A stretch of DNA of 64,000 nucleotides from Sporocytophaga sp. (GCF_017745095.1 NZ_JAGHZZ010000018.1:94275-158274), one strand, 5' to 3'; positions 46,547 through 55,400 are shown, counted from the stretch's first letter. Numbers and translations: made by a program. The notes: generated by a model from the sequence alone, not told the origin.

Positions 46547-47173
46547 TTAGTATTGGATCATAACACCAATTTTTGCTTTTTCCATTTTATTATCATGAGT
46601 TTTTAAAACTACATAATACCATTTTTCATCATCCACATCCACGGTAAACAAATCTCCTTGTTTTCTTTTCCGAACTGCCGAATCAAATTCGTCAACAAAT
46701 ATCCCTTTATAAAACCAATCCAGCTCCCCCGTCTGATTGCTGTCCATATTATAGTCTTTAACCAGTGTTCCAAAATAGTCACCGTTGTTGTATCGATCTA
46801 TTATTACTGTTCTTAGTGAATCTATCTTTTCTTTGGAAAGCGTTCCTCTGCCATCGAGGAAAACGTATTTCACTTTACAAAGCTCTTCTTCCCGTTCTTC
46901 CAGGATCTTAATCAGGTAAGTTGGTCCTTGTGGTATATATTGTTTTTTAAGGATATCCCCTACATTAGCTTTAACGATATCCGGAAACTCACTGCTATCA
47001 GATTCCAATGTAAGGTCAGTAGAAATAGTCCATTTCGGATGCTGAGCACGTAATTGATCTATTTGATCTAAACTATTTATTTTCGTTAAAGCTTTCTTAG
47101 CTTCATTAAAGGATTGTCCATTCAAATTGAGTGTAATAAAAATTGATACTACCAGAATTGCAAAAGTTTTCAT
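46547..47173 (-). CDS. Exported protein with parvulin-like rotamase region
   Basis: 208 residues. Signal peptide (MKTFAILVVSIFITLNLNG), then a C-terminal half that reads like a PpiC/parvulin domain: VKYVFLDGRGTLSKEKIDSL, GDYFGTLVKDYNMDSN, GELDWFYKGIFVDEFDSAV and VDDEKWYYVVLKTHD. The catalytic residues are not certain from this view. A peptidyl-prolyl isomerase or chaperone role in the periplasm is suggested but weakly. Same strand as the preceding gene; perhaps co-transcribed. Confidence 0.6.
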   Translation of the reverse strand: MKTFAILVVSIFITLNLNGQSFNEAKKALTKINSLDQIDQLRAQHPKWTISTDLTLESDSSEFPDIVKANVGDILKKQYIPQGPTYLIKILEEREEELCKVKYVFLDGRGTLSKEKIDSLRTVIIDRYNNGDYFGTLVKDYNMDSNQTGELDWFYKGIFVDEFDSAVRKRKQGDLFTVDVDDEKWYYVVLKTHDNKMEKAKIGVMIQY

Positions 47174-47280
47174 TAGTTGTGATAAGCTTGTTTGTTTGAA
47201 GACTGTCCTCCAAATGACTTTTACTTATACATACTAATTTACAATATTTTCCAAAGCTATAGAAACTCCGGCTACCTCAT

Positions 47281-47334
47281 AGCTTGGTATTTCAAGCTTC
47301 AACTTTGACCTTTAAGCTTTTAACTTTAAACTTT
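47281..47334 (-). repeat. Heptamer repeat run (7-bp period), inverted orientation
   Basis: On the minus strand the sequence reads as heptamers AAGTTTA, AAGTTAA, AAGCTTA, AAGGTCA, AAGTTGA and AGCTTGA. It is the same type as at 42132-42166, 5 kb away, in the opposite orientation. Confidence 0.65.
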
Positions 47335-47405
47335 TTTTCTATCTTTGCGATTCATATAAAACAAAACAATATAGACCAGACACCAGACTAAAAACTTTTA
47401 CATAT

Positions 47406-47564
47406 AAAAATATTGCGTTAGCCTATTCTTTCTCCTAAAACCGGCGAAAAATTTAAGAATAAAAGAATAGCTAGTGTTCCGCTATTGCGTGGACTTAGCT
47501 ATTTTATTCGGGTTTCCTTCGCCGGTACCTAGGAGTTGTAGCTAATGTTCCACGCAATATTTTT
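47406..47564. repeat. 159-bp multi-arm inverted-repeat element
   Basis: Outer arms AAAAATATTGCGT (47406-47418) and ACGCAATATTTTT (47552-47564) are perfectly complementary over 13 bp. Inner blocks also pair: GTTAGC with GCTAAT, CTCCT with AGGAG and ACCGGCGAA with TTCGCCGGT. A central hairpin uses AATAGCTA near 47465-47472 and TAGCTATT near 47496-47503. The TATTGCGT motif occurs a third time near 47483. It could be a MITE or a structured RNA; it ends about 54 bases before the ATG at 47618. Confidence 0.6.
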
Positions 47565-47617
47565 TTGTTTAAACTAAACCGCTTTTGGAACGAAGCACTA
47601 AAACAACCAAAACAACT

Positions 47618-47884
47618 ATGGGGAAAAATCAGGAAAACCAACAGACAATTGTCCTGAAAGAAGACACTGTTCTCAACCAGCAAATCATCGACCAGCTCGA
47701 CGAACTACTTCAGCTAGTTCCTCCGCAGGAATTGATGCAAACAGTGATCTATGTCTTTTTTATGTACATCTATTATGCTGAAAACGACGTCTACGACTCT
47801 GATCTCAAAGTAACATCAGAGAACTTTTATCTGCTGTATGATTTTTTAACACATGCAGATAATGAAATGAGGAAAGCAGGGTAA
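47618..47884 (+). CDS. Small hypothetical protein
   Basis: 88 residues, acidic and helix-rich (QIIDQLDELLQLVPPQELMQ, then FFMYIYYAENDVYDSDLKVT). The open frame extends upstream to a TTG at 47585, but the first ATG is at 47618. A family is not recognised. It has its own terminator just downstream. Confidence 0.65.
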   Translation: MGKNQENQQTIVLKEDTVLNQQIIDQLDELLQLVPPQELMQTVIYVFFMYIYYAENDVYDSDLKVTSENFYLLYDFLTHADNEMRKAG

Positions 47885-47939
47885 TTTGAATGTAGTGCAT
47901 CTGGCGATGCGAATGAGGATTTGAATTATTTGAAAGTGG

Positions 47940-47984
47940 TCTCTGACCTGCGAATAAGTATGGTGCAGGTCAGAGATTTTTTTT
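47940..47984 (+). terminator. Terminator after the 88-residue gene
   Basis: Perfect 12-bp stem (47940-47951 with 47965-47976, TCTCTGACCTGC) with a 13-base loop, then eight T. Confidence 0.85.
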
Positions 47985-48000
47985 ATTTGTAAAGGAAAAT

Positions 48001-48684
48001 TTATAGTTTATAATAAACACCAAAACTTAATCCGGGATTATATAGATATGATTTTATCGGACCATCATATTTGCTTATTCGTGTTAGACTCCTTCTGAAT
48101 ATTGGCTCTACACGAACAAACATTCTGGATGTAACAGGCAGATCCAAGCCTAAGGAACCCAATACGCTTACCCCAATTTTTTGAGTATTATCTATATAAA
48201 TTAGATTTGGAATATTGGTTTGAAGTTTAGTATGATGCTTTAATAAAAAATTAGCAGCAAGTCCTCCCGCTAAAAATATCTGTATTTTCCTTTTTCTAAG
48301 AACATAAAAGTTAGCCTTTATTGGGAGATCAATATAATGAAGTACTGAAGTTGATTTTATATATCCTCCTGCAAAAACAGAGTCAAAGCTTTGTATATTA
48401 ATTTCAGATTTGCTCCCTTTATTTGAATAAAAAACTCCTGTTTCGATAGCTATTTTATCATTAAAACGATATATTAAATCTACCCCTAAAGTGTACCCCA
48501 ATTTTGGCTTACCCTCCTTTTCCAATGACTTTCTTAAATCTTTTCTTCCTCCGGTTACGTCTAGATCGGACCTGTCGAGCGAACCATTTAAACCTAGATA
48601 GAACCCTTTATTTTGTGATTGAGCTTCAGATATTGAAACAAATGAAAGAATGAATAACAGGGAACAGATAATTGATTTTTTCAT
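48001..48684 (-). CDS. Outer-membrane beta-barrel protein (porin-like)
   Basis: 227 residues. Signal peptide (MKKSIICSLLFILSFVSISEAQ), then beta strands alternating hydrophobic and polar residues, e.g. GVDLIYRFNDKIAIETGVFYS and HYIDLPIKANFYVL, ending on an aromatic-rich strand (PGLSFGVYYKL) as outer-membrane barrels do. It fits the small outer-membrane barrel group common in Bacteroidota (PorT-like, OMP_b-brl_2). Function unknown. Confidence 0.75.
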   Translation of the reverse strand: MKKSIICSLLFILSFVSISEAQSQNKGFYLGLNGSLDRSDLDVTGGRKDLRKSLEKEGKPKLGYTLGVDLIYRFNDKIAIETGVFYSNKGSKSEINIQSFDSVFAGGYIKSTSVLHYIDLPIKANFYVLRKRKIQIFLAGGLAANFLLKHHTKLQTNIPNLIYIDNTQKIGVSVLGSLGLDLPVTSRMFVRVEPIFRRSLTRISKYDGPIKSYLYNPGLSFGVYYKL

Positions 48685-49047
48685 ATTTTAATTAAAAAGT
48701 TAATTTTATTCGGATTGGGCAAAATAATAATTTGTATAAAAACTAATATTTGTCCTGTGACCAAATTATTAGTACAAATTAATAAACTTATTTGACACAA
48801 TAGCCTTCTTGTAAAGAAAAGGCATTAAAACGATTAAAAAATAAACATTCTCCTTTTGGCTTTTATTTTAAGGTATCTAGTTATCAGATAAATTTCACCC
48901 TGAATTTCCCTTCTATCACAAATTAACTCATTACAATTCGCACCAGTTAATATTTAACCATAAGCTTTTATAGGTCCTTTGCGAGTCAAAATTTTCACCA
49001 AAAATATTTCCCACACTTGTCCAAATCGTACTGCGGCAGTACGATTT
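48685..49047. other. Gene-free spacer with a palindrome before the tandem array
   Basis: AT-rich sequence with no gene seen. Near its end (49023-49047) is a nearly perfect palindrome, AAATCGTACTGC, one base, GCAGTACGATTT. The 21-bp tandem array follows directly in the same phase. Confidence 0.5.
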
Positions 49048-49299
49048 CGTAGCTCCGAGGTACTTCGTCGGACCCCTGAGCTTCGACGACGTAGTTCCGA
49101 GGTACTAAAGAGCACTTCCGAGGTTCAACGACGTAGTTCCAAGGTCCTCAGTCGGACCTCTGAGGTTCAACGACGGACTTCAGAGGTGCTATATCGGACT
49201 TCCAAGGTTCGACGATGAAGTTCCGAAGTACTAAAGAGTAGATCCGAACTACAAAATAGTAGTTACGAACTGCTAAAGAGTAGATCCGAAGTGCTAAAA
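49048..49299. repeat. 21-bp tandem array of twelve degenerate units
   Basis: Twelve contiguous 21-bp units of the form CGTAGTTCCGAGGT plus seven variable bases (ACTAAAG or TTCAACGA-like), each about 60-90 percent alike. Unit boundaries hold phase exactly from 49048 to 49299; the palindrome at 49027-49047 is also 21 bp long. The same 21-bp and 7-bp phasing as the array before ispG. No CRISPR-style spacers. A frame open across it (48979-49218) is a by-product of the repeats, not a gene. Confidence 0.85.
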
Positions 49300-49369
49300 A
49301 TCTTTCTTTAATTGTCTGCCAAAAGATGCCGCTGCTTGATGAAAGATATCTGGGAAACTAATCCTAAAT

Positions 49370-49795
49370 TTGGATAAAGAATTAGTTAAATATATGATAC
49401 AATATTCCGGTTGGGCCATAATAAGAGAATCTTATAATGAAGAAGGCGAAGACGAAAACAAACTAAGAGAGCTTGTCCAGGAAATCAGGAAAAAGATGAT
49501 AGAAATCAAAACTTGCAATGAGTTTTTGGACCAGAGATATATGAATGGCGCCATTCACTTAACAATCCAGGGAAATCATAACCATAGAAACAACCAACTA
49601 ATTGATTTTTTTATATGGGTTGCCAGCATTGCCATTGGTTCTTATGGACTCTTATATGTACACGACGATGAGGACGACCGGGGAAATCACAACAAATTTA
49701 TGGTATTCAGGATGGCAAAAGGAAAAGTTAACGAACTTGAAGACATCTTTTTGTCTCCTTATTATCCAACAGTTGAAGATGAAAAACGTTCATAA
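49370..49795 (+). CDS. Imm7 family immunity protein
   Basis: 141 residues matching the Imm7 family of immunity proteins, which protect against polymorphic toxins: GWAIIRESY near the start, NGAIHLTIQGNHNHRNNQL, GSYGLLYVHDDEDD (about 94-107) and LEDIFLSPYYPTVEDE at the end. The start is TTG at 49370; no in-frame ATG exists nearby. No toxin gene or polymorphic-toxin repeat domain is next to it, so it is an orphan immunity gene. A SUKH-family gene follows after 26 bases. Confidence 0.8.
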   Translation: MDKELVKYMIQYSGWAIIRESYNEEGEDENKLRELVQEIRKKMIEIKTCNEFLDQRYMNGAIHLTIQGNHNHRNNQLIDFFIWVASIAIGSYGLLYVHDDEDDRGNHNKFMVFRMAKGKVNELEDIFLSPYYPTVEDEKRS

Positions 49796-49821
49796 TTAAA
49801 ATCTAATTTTCAGCATAACCC

Positions 49822-50397
49822 ATGACAACCAAACAAGCCAGACAACTCATTCAACTTTTAACAGGTAAAGGAGTGCATTTCATAACCGGACTGGAAGATG
49901 ATGAAGTCTTACAAATAGAAATAAAATTCAGTTTAGAATTTCCACCTGACTTAAGACTGTTTTTACAAACCGCCTTACCCATTTCCGACAAATTTTTAAA
50001 CTGGAGACTTGGACTAACGTCGAAGGAAGAAGCAGACAAAATTTCTGACCGACTTGATTGGCCATTAAATGGAATGCTGTTCGATTTGAAAGAAAATGAT
50101 TTTTGGTTTGACAGTTGGGGTACAAAGCCCAAAAATTTTGAGGAGCAGGTTGCAATTGCCAATCAGCATTATTTGACTTATCCTAAATTAATACCAATTT
50201 ATTCGCATCGTTACATTCCTGCGCATCCAAAAGAAAATGGAAACCCTGTGTTTTCTGTTTATCAAATGGATATCATCTATTATGGTTATGATCTGGCAAC
50301 TTATTTTGCCCATGAATTTAACTTTAGTTTATCAGAAGACTTTGAACCGTTAACAGAACCGAAGAAAATAATTGATTTCTGGAGTGAATGTAATTAA
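49822..50397 (+). CDS. SMI1/KNR4 (SUKH) family protein
   Basis: 191 residues of the SUKH superfamily, mostly immunity proteins. Hallmarks: the early IEIKFSLEFPPDLRLFLQ, WPLNGMLFDLKENDFWFDSWG in the middle, and late IPIYSHRYIPAHP with FSVYQMDIIYYGYDLATYF. It follows the Imm7 gene on the same strand with a short gap, giving an immunity pair without a visible toxin. Confidence 0.88.
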   Translation: MTTKQARQLIQLLTGKGVHFITGLEDDEVLQIEIKFSLEFPPDLRLFLQTALPISDKFLNWRLGLTSKEEADKISDRLDWPLNGMLFDLKENDFWFDSWGTKPKNFEEQVAIANQHYLTYPKLIPIYSHRYIPAHPKENGNPVFSVYQMDIIYYGYDLATYFAHEFNFSLSEDFEPLTEPKKIIDFWSECN

Positions 50398-50875
50398 CAA
50401 TCACTCCTGCTCCACTACAGGCCACGGAATAGGATCCGAACTACTGAAGAAACTTTCAAAGGTCTTCAAGATAACCTTCACCATTCTTAAATGAAATCTG
50501 TTCTATAGTAATGGGCTTGGAACAACTAAAAAAATAAAGATGCTAAAAGGCCTGATAACATTTTATTCATGATCGTATTTATAAAAACCAAATCCACTTA
50601 ATTATCATTTTAAAACCTTGCATCGCCTTCAGCCGCTACCAAAGAAGGCTTTCCACCTTCCTCTCACAGCTTAAATCTTACACAAGAATAGTTCCACAAA
50701 TCAACTAACCCAATCAATCCCGATTCAAACAATTTAGCAGCAATTAAATTGAGGTTTTCAGATCTACCTGAGAGTAGATATACAACATTGGCATTTTTAT
50801 TGATTCACCCCTAAGCGTGTTTTTTTATTCTAGAGACTATGTGATATTTTAATCGAATCATTTCAACTGCTAACT
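50398..50875. other. Gene-free spacer
   Basis: No gene or RNA seen. It contains one short stretch like the 21-bp array (GGATCCGAACTACTGAAG near 50432) and a short CAATCCCGATTCAAAC near 50715 that recalls an end of the MITE-like family. Confidence 0.4.
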
Positions 50876-51754
50876 ATGAAAAAAGACTTTATCTTTATCC
50901 TTTTTTTATTTTTCATTCCTGCTCTATCTTTTGCTCAGGAAAACACTATAAACAGGGCATTCCTGGGAGTAAATGGAAACTACTTTGTTCCTATCTTCGG
51001 ATTTCAAAGAGAAAATTATAAAGCAGGCCCGGGCATTTCCTTTTCTTATCTTTCAAAAAAACTTCCTGTATTTAAACAGCTCCCCTACTCTTTGAGAATT
51101 GGAGCTAATGCAGGAGTATCAGGACTGGGTTCTCGAGATTTTAACCTTACGGCTCACGATAGTCTGCGAAGTGTTCAGCGTTTCTATAATACTTTTTCCT
51201 ACTTCACGCTCCTTGGGAAATTTACTTTTGAAAAAAAACAAATATTCAAACCATACCTGGAACTTAGCTTCGGACTGGGCAACTTCTCATCACATGAAAG
51301 CATATCTAGAAACTTGATTCCTTCTTTCTATAGTAAGTCCAGAGGTAATTATCAGGAGAACATGTCTATTTTCGGAATATCGGCCGGATATCTGATTCAA
51401 GTTACCGAATGGTTTATGGTTGATGCAAAAATAACTTTCTACCAGGGCACGAAAAAAACTGCTTTCACCGATCTTGATCATTTTTCATATTCAACGCCCT
51501 ATTATTATCACACCAAAAGAGAAGCTGTACCTTCTTTAATTTCTGCACAGCTGGGGCTTTTATTCAGACTGCCAAGGGTAAGTATATCTATGAGTCCGCC
51601 AGAACCAACTGAGCGACCTTCCAAATCAACGCCTAAAATAAGACTTATAAAACCTCAAGAAAATAAAAACGGCGAGCTGGTACCTGGAAAGGAATCCACT
51701 CCCCAAAAGCCAAAGGAATCAAAGTCTTTTTATGGCCCGAAAAAGAGACAATGA
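50876..51754 (+). CDS. Outer-membrane beta-barrel-like protein
   Basis: 292 residues. Signal peptide (MKKDFIFILFLFFIPALSFAQ), then barrel-like strands (GPGISFSYLSKKLPVF, TLLGKFTFEKKQIFKPYLELSFGLG), ending in a charged, proline- and lysine-rich tail (KPQENKNGELVPGKEST and on). No family name assigned. Single gene. Confidence 0.68.
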   Translation: MKKDFIFILFLFFIPALSFAQENTINRAFLGVNGNYFVPIFGFQRENYKAGPGISFSYLSKKLPVFKQLPYSLRIGANAGVSGLGSRDFNLTAHDSLRSVQRFYNTFSYFTLLGKFTFEKKQIFKPYLELSFGLGNFSSHESISRNLIPSFYSKSRGNYQENMSIFGISAGYLIQVTEWFMVDAKITFYQGTKKTAFTDLDHFSYSTPYYYHTKREAVPSLISAQLGLLFRLPRVSISMSPPEPTERPSKSTPKIRLIKPQENKNGELVPGKESTPQKPKESKSFYGPKKRQ

Positions 51755-51762
51755 AAACTAAA

Positions 51763-51930
51763 TTGGGATTTATAGGATGAGGGGACAGACAGGAATATTT
51801 CTTCAGTAGAAAGAAAGATTTATCCAGTTACATCAGTTAAGTTTCTAACATAACTGATGTAACCACTTTTCATCAAACTTCTTTCTTAATCAAAGGTAAT
51901 CCTGTTTATCCTGTTACCCATAAATCCCAG
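51763..51930. repeat. MITE-like inverted-repeat element, copy 1
   Basis: Arms TTGGGATTTAT (51763-51773) and ATAAATCCCAG (51920-51930) are complementary at 10 of 11 positions, with the pairing continuing through GACAGACAGGAAT and GGTAATCCTGTTTATCC. A perfect inner hairpin, GTTACATCAGTTA with TAACTGATGTAAC (about 51827-51863), is present. Related in order and sequence to copies 2 and 3. Confidence 0.7.
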
Positions 51931-52005
51931 TTCAGACAATTGACAGACACAGGACTATTTTTCATATCTCATAATCCCTATTAATCCCAATCTAAAACGA
52001 TCAGT

Positions 52006-53364
52006 TTATACCTTCTTTACCGGAGGTATCGTCCACTTGTTATTAATGATTGATTTATCCGGCCAGTAAAATCTGAACATAAGTATAAAATCTCCTTTGG
52101 GAGCAGGAAGCCAATTGTTTTCTTTTTCCTTTCCAGGATACTCCTGCTGTATGTATAAATCCAGAGATCCATCTTTATTGTAAATGAAATCAAATCTTGA
52201 GCTTAGTGTATAACGGTTTATTTCATTGTCAACAAAAAAGTAGCTGGAATCATACATTGTAAGCGACCAAAATCCTTTTACAGGAGGGAACTGATCTTTC
52301 TCAAAATGGATGACATATTTATTGCTACCATTGAATATGTCTCCATTCGCATCTCCCTTTCCTACGGGATAAATAGCATCCTCCGGTCTGTTTGCTCCTA
52401 ATCCGATTGCCGTCACTAAAGCACGTAGCAGATATTGAGTTCCATATTCTCCAGTCTGTTTTGTTACAGACCAACCATCAATTAACTGAGTTGCATCTTT
52501 GAGATAACCTATTATCTCCTTCTGAGCTATAGAAGGAATCTCTTTCAGCTCCTGAGTTGTTATATCTGTGAGATTATTTATATCAAATTCACCTCCGGGA
52601 ACTATTCCCAGTTTGGTTAATATCTTTGTGGCCGAAGTATCATCCTTTGAAGGCGGATTATTTTCCAGCATCTTAGTAAAGATGTTAAAGTAATCCTGAA
52701 CAGAGAGCGCATCCACCTGATCTCTTACAGCTTTTTCCATGTTTACCGAAGGATCAACTTTGCCTGATGGAGCTTTATATTGTTTCCCATAAAAACTTAA
52801 AGGTGTCAATATTAACTGATCCTGAAGTTCGTGTACCTCATTGATGTCTTCCTCGGTGCCACTGCAATATATCCTTCCTAATATCCATACAATATTGGTA
52901 GGAGCCTTTATTTCTTTTACATTATCCGGTAATGTTCCACTCCATCCCGGACCAGTTAAGGCATAAGTATGTGCATCAGTACCGGTAGTTCTGGTACCAG
53001 GAACTGCAAATACATTTGTCCATGCGCTTAACATTGGCAACATAAAATAACGGCCATTAAAATCGGGAACTTGCAAAATATAAGGTTCATTAGAAAGATC
53101 TAACCAGGCTAAAGTATAAAGTGTATCGGCATTGGGAGCTGTTACTTCTTTATCTTCTGAAGTCGGATATTCTCTAAGTTTTGCAAATTGCCCCATAGGA
53201 GCAAATTTTCCGTTTGATGTTTCTGTATTGGTCATTATTCTCCTTGTCATTTCCATAGTGACAAGTGGGTAAGCATATATGTATAAATCTTTGATTATAT
53301 CCTTACTCGTCTCAGCAAGCCTTGCTTTTTCTGCCTGAGCTACTTCATTCCTATTCCCTTCCAT
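52006..53364 (-). CDS. DUF1254/DUF1214 domain protein
   Basis: 452-residue protein with the DUF1254 (about 25-180: IYAYPLVTMEMTRRI, ADTLYTLAWLDLSNEPYILQVPD, RYFMLPMLSAWTNVF) and DUF1214 (about 340-430: FNGSNKYVIHFEKDQFPPVKGFWSLTMYD) domains. No signal peptide is visible. These proteins are widespread but of unknown function. Flanked on both sides by copies of the MITE-like family. Confidence 0.88.
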   Translation of the reverse strand: MEGNRNEVAQAEKARLAETSKDIIKDLYIYAYPLVTMEMTRRIMTNTETSNGKFAPMGQFAKLREYPTSEDKEVTAPNADTLYTLAWLDLSNEPYILQVPDFNGRYFMLPMLSAWTNVFAVPGTRTTGTDAHTYALTGPGWSGTLPDNVKEIKAPTNIVWILGRIYCSGTEEDINEVHELQDQLILTPLSFYGKQYKAPSGKVDPSVNMEKAVRDQVDALSVQDYFNIFTKMLENNPPSKDDTSATKILTKLGIVPGGEFDINNLTDITTQELKEIPSIAQKEIIGYLKDATQLIDGWSVTKQTGEYGTQYLLRALVTAIGLGANRPEDAIYPVGKGDANGDIFNGSNKYVIHFEKDQFPPVKGFWSLTMYDSSYFFVDNEINRYTLSSRFDFIYNKDGSLDLYIQQEYPGKEKENNWLPAPKGDFILMFRFYWPDKSIINNKWTIPPVKKV

Positions 53365-53430
53365 CTTAGCTTGTAAGTTTCTTTATAAGGTCATAACATA
53401 AGGACAAAAACTGTTGTTCCAACACAATTC

Positions 53431-53617
53431 TGAACAGAGATTTATGAGATAAGGAGATAGACAGGATTATCAATACAGCAAGTGGAAAGATTTAAAGATT
53501 ACAGGAATTTATAATTGAAGCCTAATTGACAGTATATATGCAGCTAACTTTCATAAAACTTTTTTCTAAATTAAAGATAATCCTGTCTATACTTTAATCC
53601 CATGAATCCCAGTTCAG
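53431..53617. repeat. MITE-like inverted-repeat element, copy 2
   Basis: Forty-base terminal arms (53431-53470 and 53578-53617) are complementary at about 31 positions, with both ends beginning TGAAC and the inner end ATAGACAGGATTAT. It lies in the 294-base gap between the DUF1254 and monooxygenase-like genes. Confidence 0.72.
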
Positions 53618-53658
53618 AATATCCTTTAGATTAATGGTACAGGTCACCCTGGAAATGA

Positions 53659-54084
53659 TCAATCCTGATATTCCGTAAACACACCTCTTTCCATTTTCAC
53701 CCCAAGTTGTTGCATAAATTCTGCAGGATTGAAATTTTTCCTTTTATACTCCTCCTGAACGGCACTTTTGGCGCTGATTAAATAATTTTGATTTTCCCAG
53801 GTTGCAATTGTTATAAGAATCAAATTGCCATTCTCATCCCTTTGCGTGTACATTTCGTCTTTGATGAAACCTGGAAGATTTTTTATGAAGCTTCGGTTAT
53901 AGCTCGTCTTTTTAATAAACTGTTCAACTGAGCTTTCCGGAATAAAGAATTTATCAATAAATATCTGCTTTGTCATGTTACTGTTCTGTTTTTGTGTCTG
54001 ATTTTTAGTTGTTTCTTTTGCCTGTCCATTACAAAAGGTGGACATCATTAATGCAAGAGATAAAACATGGAATACCTTTTTCAT
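53659..54084 (-). CDS. Exported antibiotic biosynthesis monooxygenase-fold protein
   Basis: 141 residues: signal peptide (MKKVFHVLSLALMMSTFCNG) and then an ABM-like ferredoxin domain (QIFIDKFFIPESSVEQFIKKTSYNRSFIKNLPGFIKDEMY, then ILITIATWENQNYLISAKSAV). Such small domains act as monooxygenases or as heme-degrading-like or unknown proteins; substrate unknown. The gene follows the AraC regulator on the same strand with a 72-base gap, so regulation by that protein is a reasonable guess. Confidence 0.75.
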   Translation of the reverse strand: MKKVFHVLSLALMMSTFCNGQAKETTKNQTQKQNSNMTKQIFIDKFFIPESSVEQFIKKTSYNRSFIKNLPGFIKDEMYTQRDENGNLILITIATWENQNYLISAKSAVQEEYKRKNFNPAEFMQQLGVKMERGVFTEYQD

Positions 54085-54156
54085 TCGCCTTATATTTTAA
54101 TTACTTAAACAAAGGTACTCTGATGACACTAGCAGAAATTGTAAAAAATCATTGAT

Positions 54157-54921
54157 TTACCATAATGGTGTAGATTTAAAAAAAACAGAAGGTGTTTGCC
54201 CGGTAAACAATTTAAATTCTTTATTAAAATGCGCTTGATCGAAATATCCTGATTCATAAGCGAGATCAGTGAGACTGTTAAACTCTTTACCTTTTTCAAT
54301 CACTGATTTCATTCGGACAATATTGGAAAATTGTTTTGGTGTAGTTCCGATAGTGCGTCGAAATCTTTTTTCAAACGCATCACGACTGATATTTAAAGTT
54401 TCAAGAAGCTCCTTTATTCTCATGTTACAAGGATCTTTTCTAATCTTCTCTACTGCGTGAAAAACCAACGCGTCAAACTTTTGATTTCTTATTTTTAAAA
54501 TCAACATTCGTTCAACAATGGATATTCTTTCTGCATTATCCGATGCATAATGCAACTGTTCACAAACCTCATTGGAGTTTATATAATTCTTTAAACTGTC
54601 GAGAGGTACACTTATCTCTACTAATTCATGCAAAGGCTCTTCAAAAAAGGCAGCAACGCCACCAGGTTCAAATGCAATAAGAACATTTCCCGAATCCGAA
54701 CTATACCTTACATTTCTATGGGTATGCCTTAATCCGGAAAGGATAGCTCCGGGCAATTTATTGTCATTGATAGAAACGCTTCCTTTATATCTTATTGACA
54801 TAACCATGGAAGTATCTGGAAGAATTAAGTTCTCAGTTTCTTCTTTACTTTCAATGATTATATAACCTTTTATAAAAGGCTTCAGACTTTCGGTGGGGCT
54901 ATAGCGCTGAATATTCATCAA
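54157..54921 (-). CDS. AraC family transcriptional regulator
   Basis: 254 residues. N-terminal sensor-like half (FIKGYIIIESKEETENLILPD and following) resembling DUF6597, C-terminal AraC helix-turn-helix pair: IKELLETLNISRDAFEKRFRRTIGTTPKQF (first HTH) and SLTDLAYESGYFDQAHFNKEFKLFTGQTPSVF (second). The start may be ATG at 54921 or 54918. Upstream of the monooxygenase-like gene. Confidence 0.9.
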   Translation of the reverse strand: MMNIQRYSPTESLKPFIKGYIIIESKEETENLILPDTSMVMSIRYKGSVSINDNKLPGAILSGLRHTHRNVRYSSDSGNVLIAFEPGGVAAFFEEPLHELVEISVPLDSLKNYINSNEVCEQLHYASDNAERISIVERMLILKIRNQKFDALVFHAVEKIRKDPCNMRIKELLETLNISRDAFEKRFRRTIGTTPKQFSNIVRMKSVIEKGKEFNSLTDLAYESGYFDQAHFNKEFKLFTGQTPSVFFKSTPLW

Positions 54922-55032
54922 TGCTGTGATTCACTATTAGAATTTTATATACTACTTTTGCTTAACTATAATCAAATTAACAATTTTATCTGAGAATAGA
55001 AATCAAATCTGATATATTAATTCACACTAACA

Positions 55033-55266
55033 GAACTGGGATTTATGGCATGAGGAGATATACAGGATTAGCTACTAATAGTCGGAACTGGGATTTGTAG
55101 GATTATGAGATACACTGGATAATTTTTGTATAGATGGAAAGATTTATTGAATTACAAAACTTTATAATTGAAGCCTAATTGGCAGTATCTGTTGTCTCTT
55201 TTCACAAAACTTACTTCTTAATCAATGATAATCCTGCCTATCCTATTAGCCAATAAATCCCAGATC
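55033..55266. repeat. MITE-like inverted-repeat element, copy 3
   Basis: Left arm GAACTGGGATTTATGG plus GAGGAGATATACAGGATTA (55033-55070), repeated imperfectly at 55084; right arm TGATAATCCTGCCTATCC plus CAATAAATCCCAGATC (55226-55266). The middle (TTTATAATTGAAGCCTAATT) is shared with copy 2. It lies in the 541-base spacer between araC and the T9SS cargo genes. Confidence 0.72.
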
Positions 55267-55400
55267 AGGCAATTAGTGGATAGACCAGATTATCTTTGAT
55301 TAGGTCATTAATCTCCTCGCTTGTTTCTATGAAAAAAAGAAAAGATGATATTCAACCTAACTCATTTTTTTAGATAGGTTTTAAAGTTGCTGTCCATTAG

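Noticed and set aside
48979..49218. 79-residue open frame with a heptapeptide repeat
   Set aside because: The frame is a by-product of the 21-bp tandem array; it begins in ordinary spacer sequence, ends inside the array and has no conserved features.
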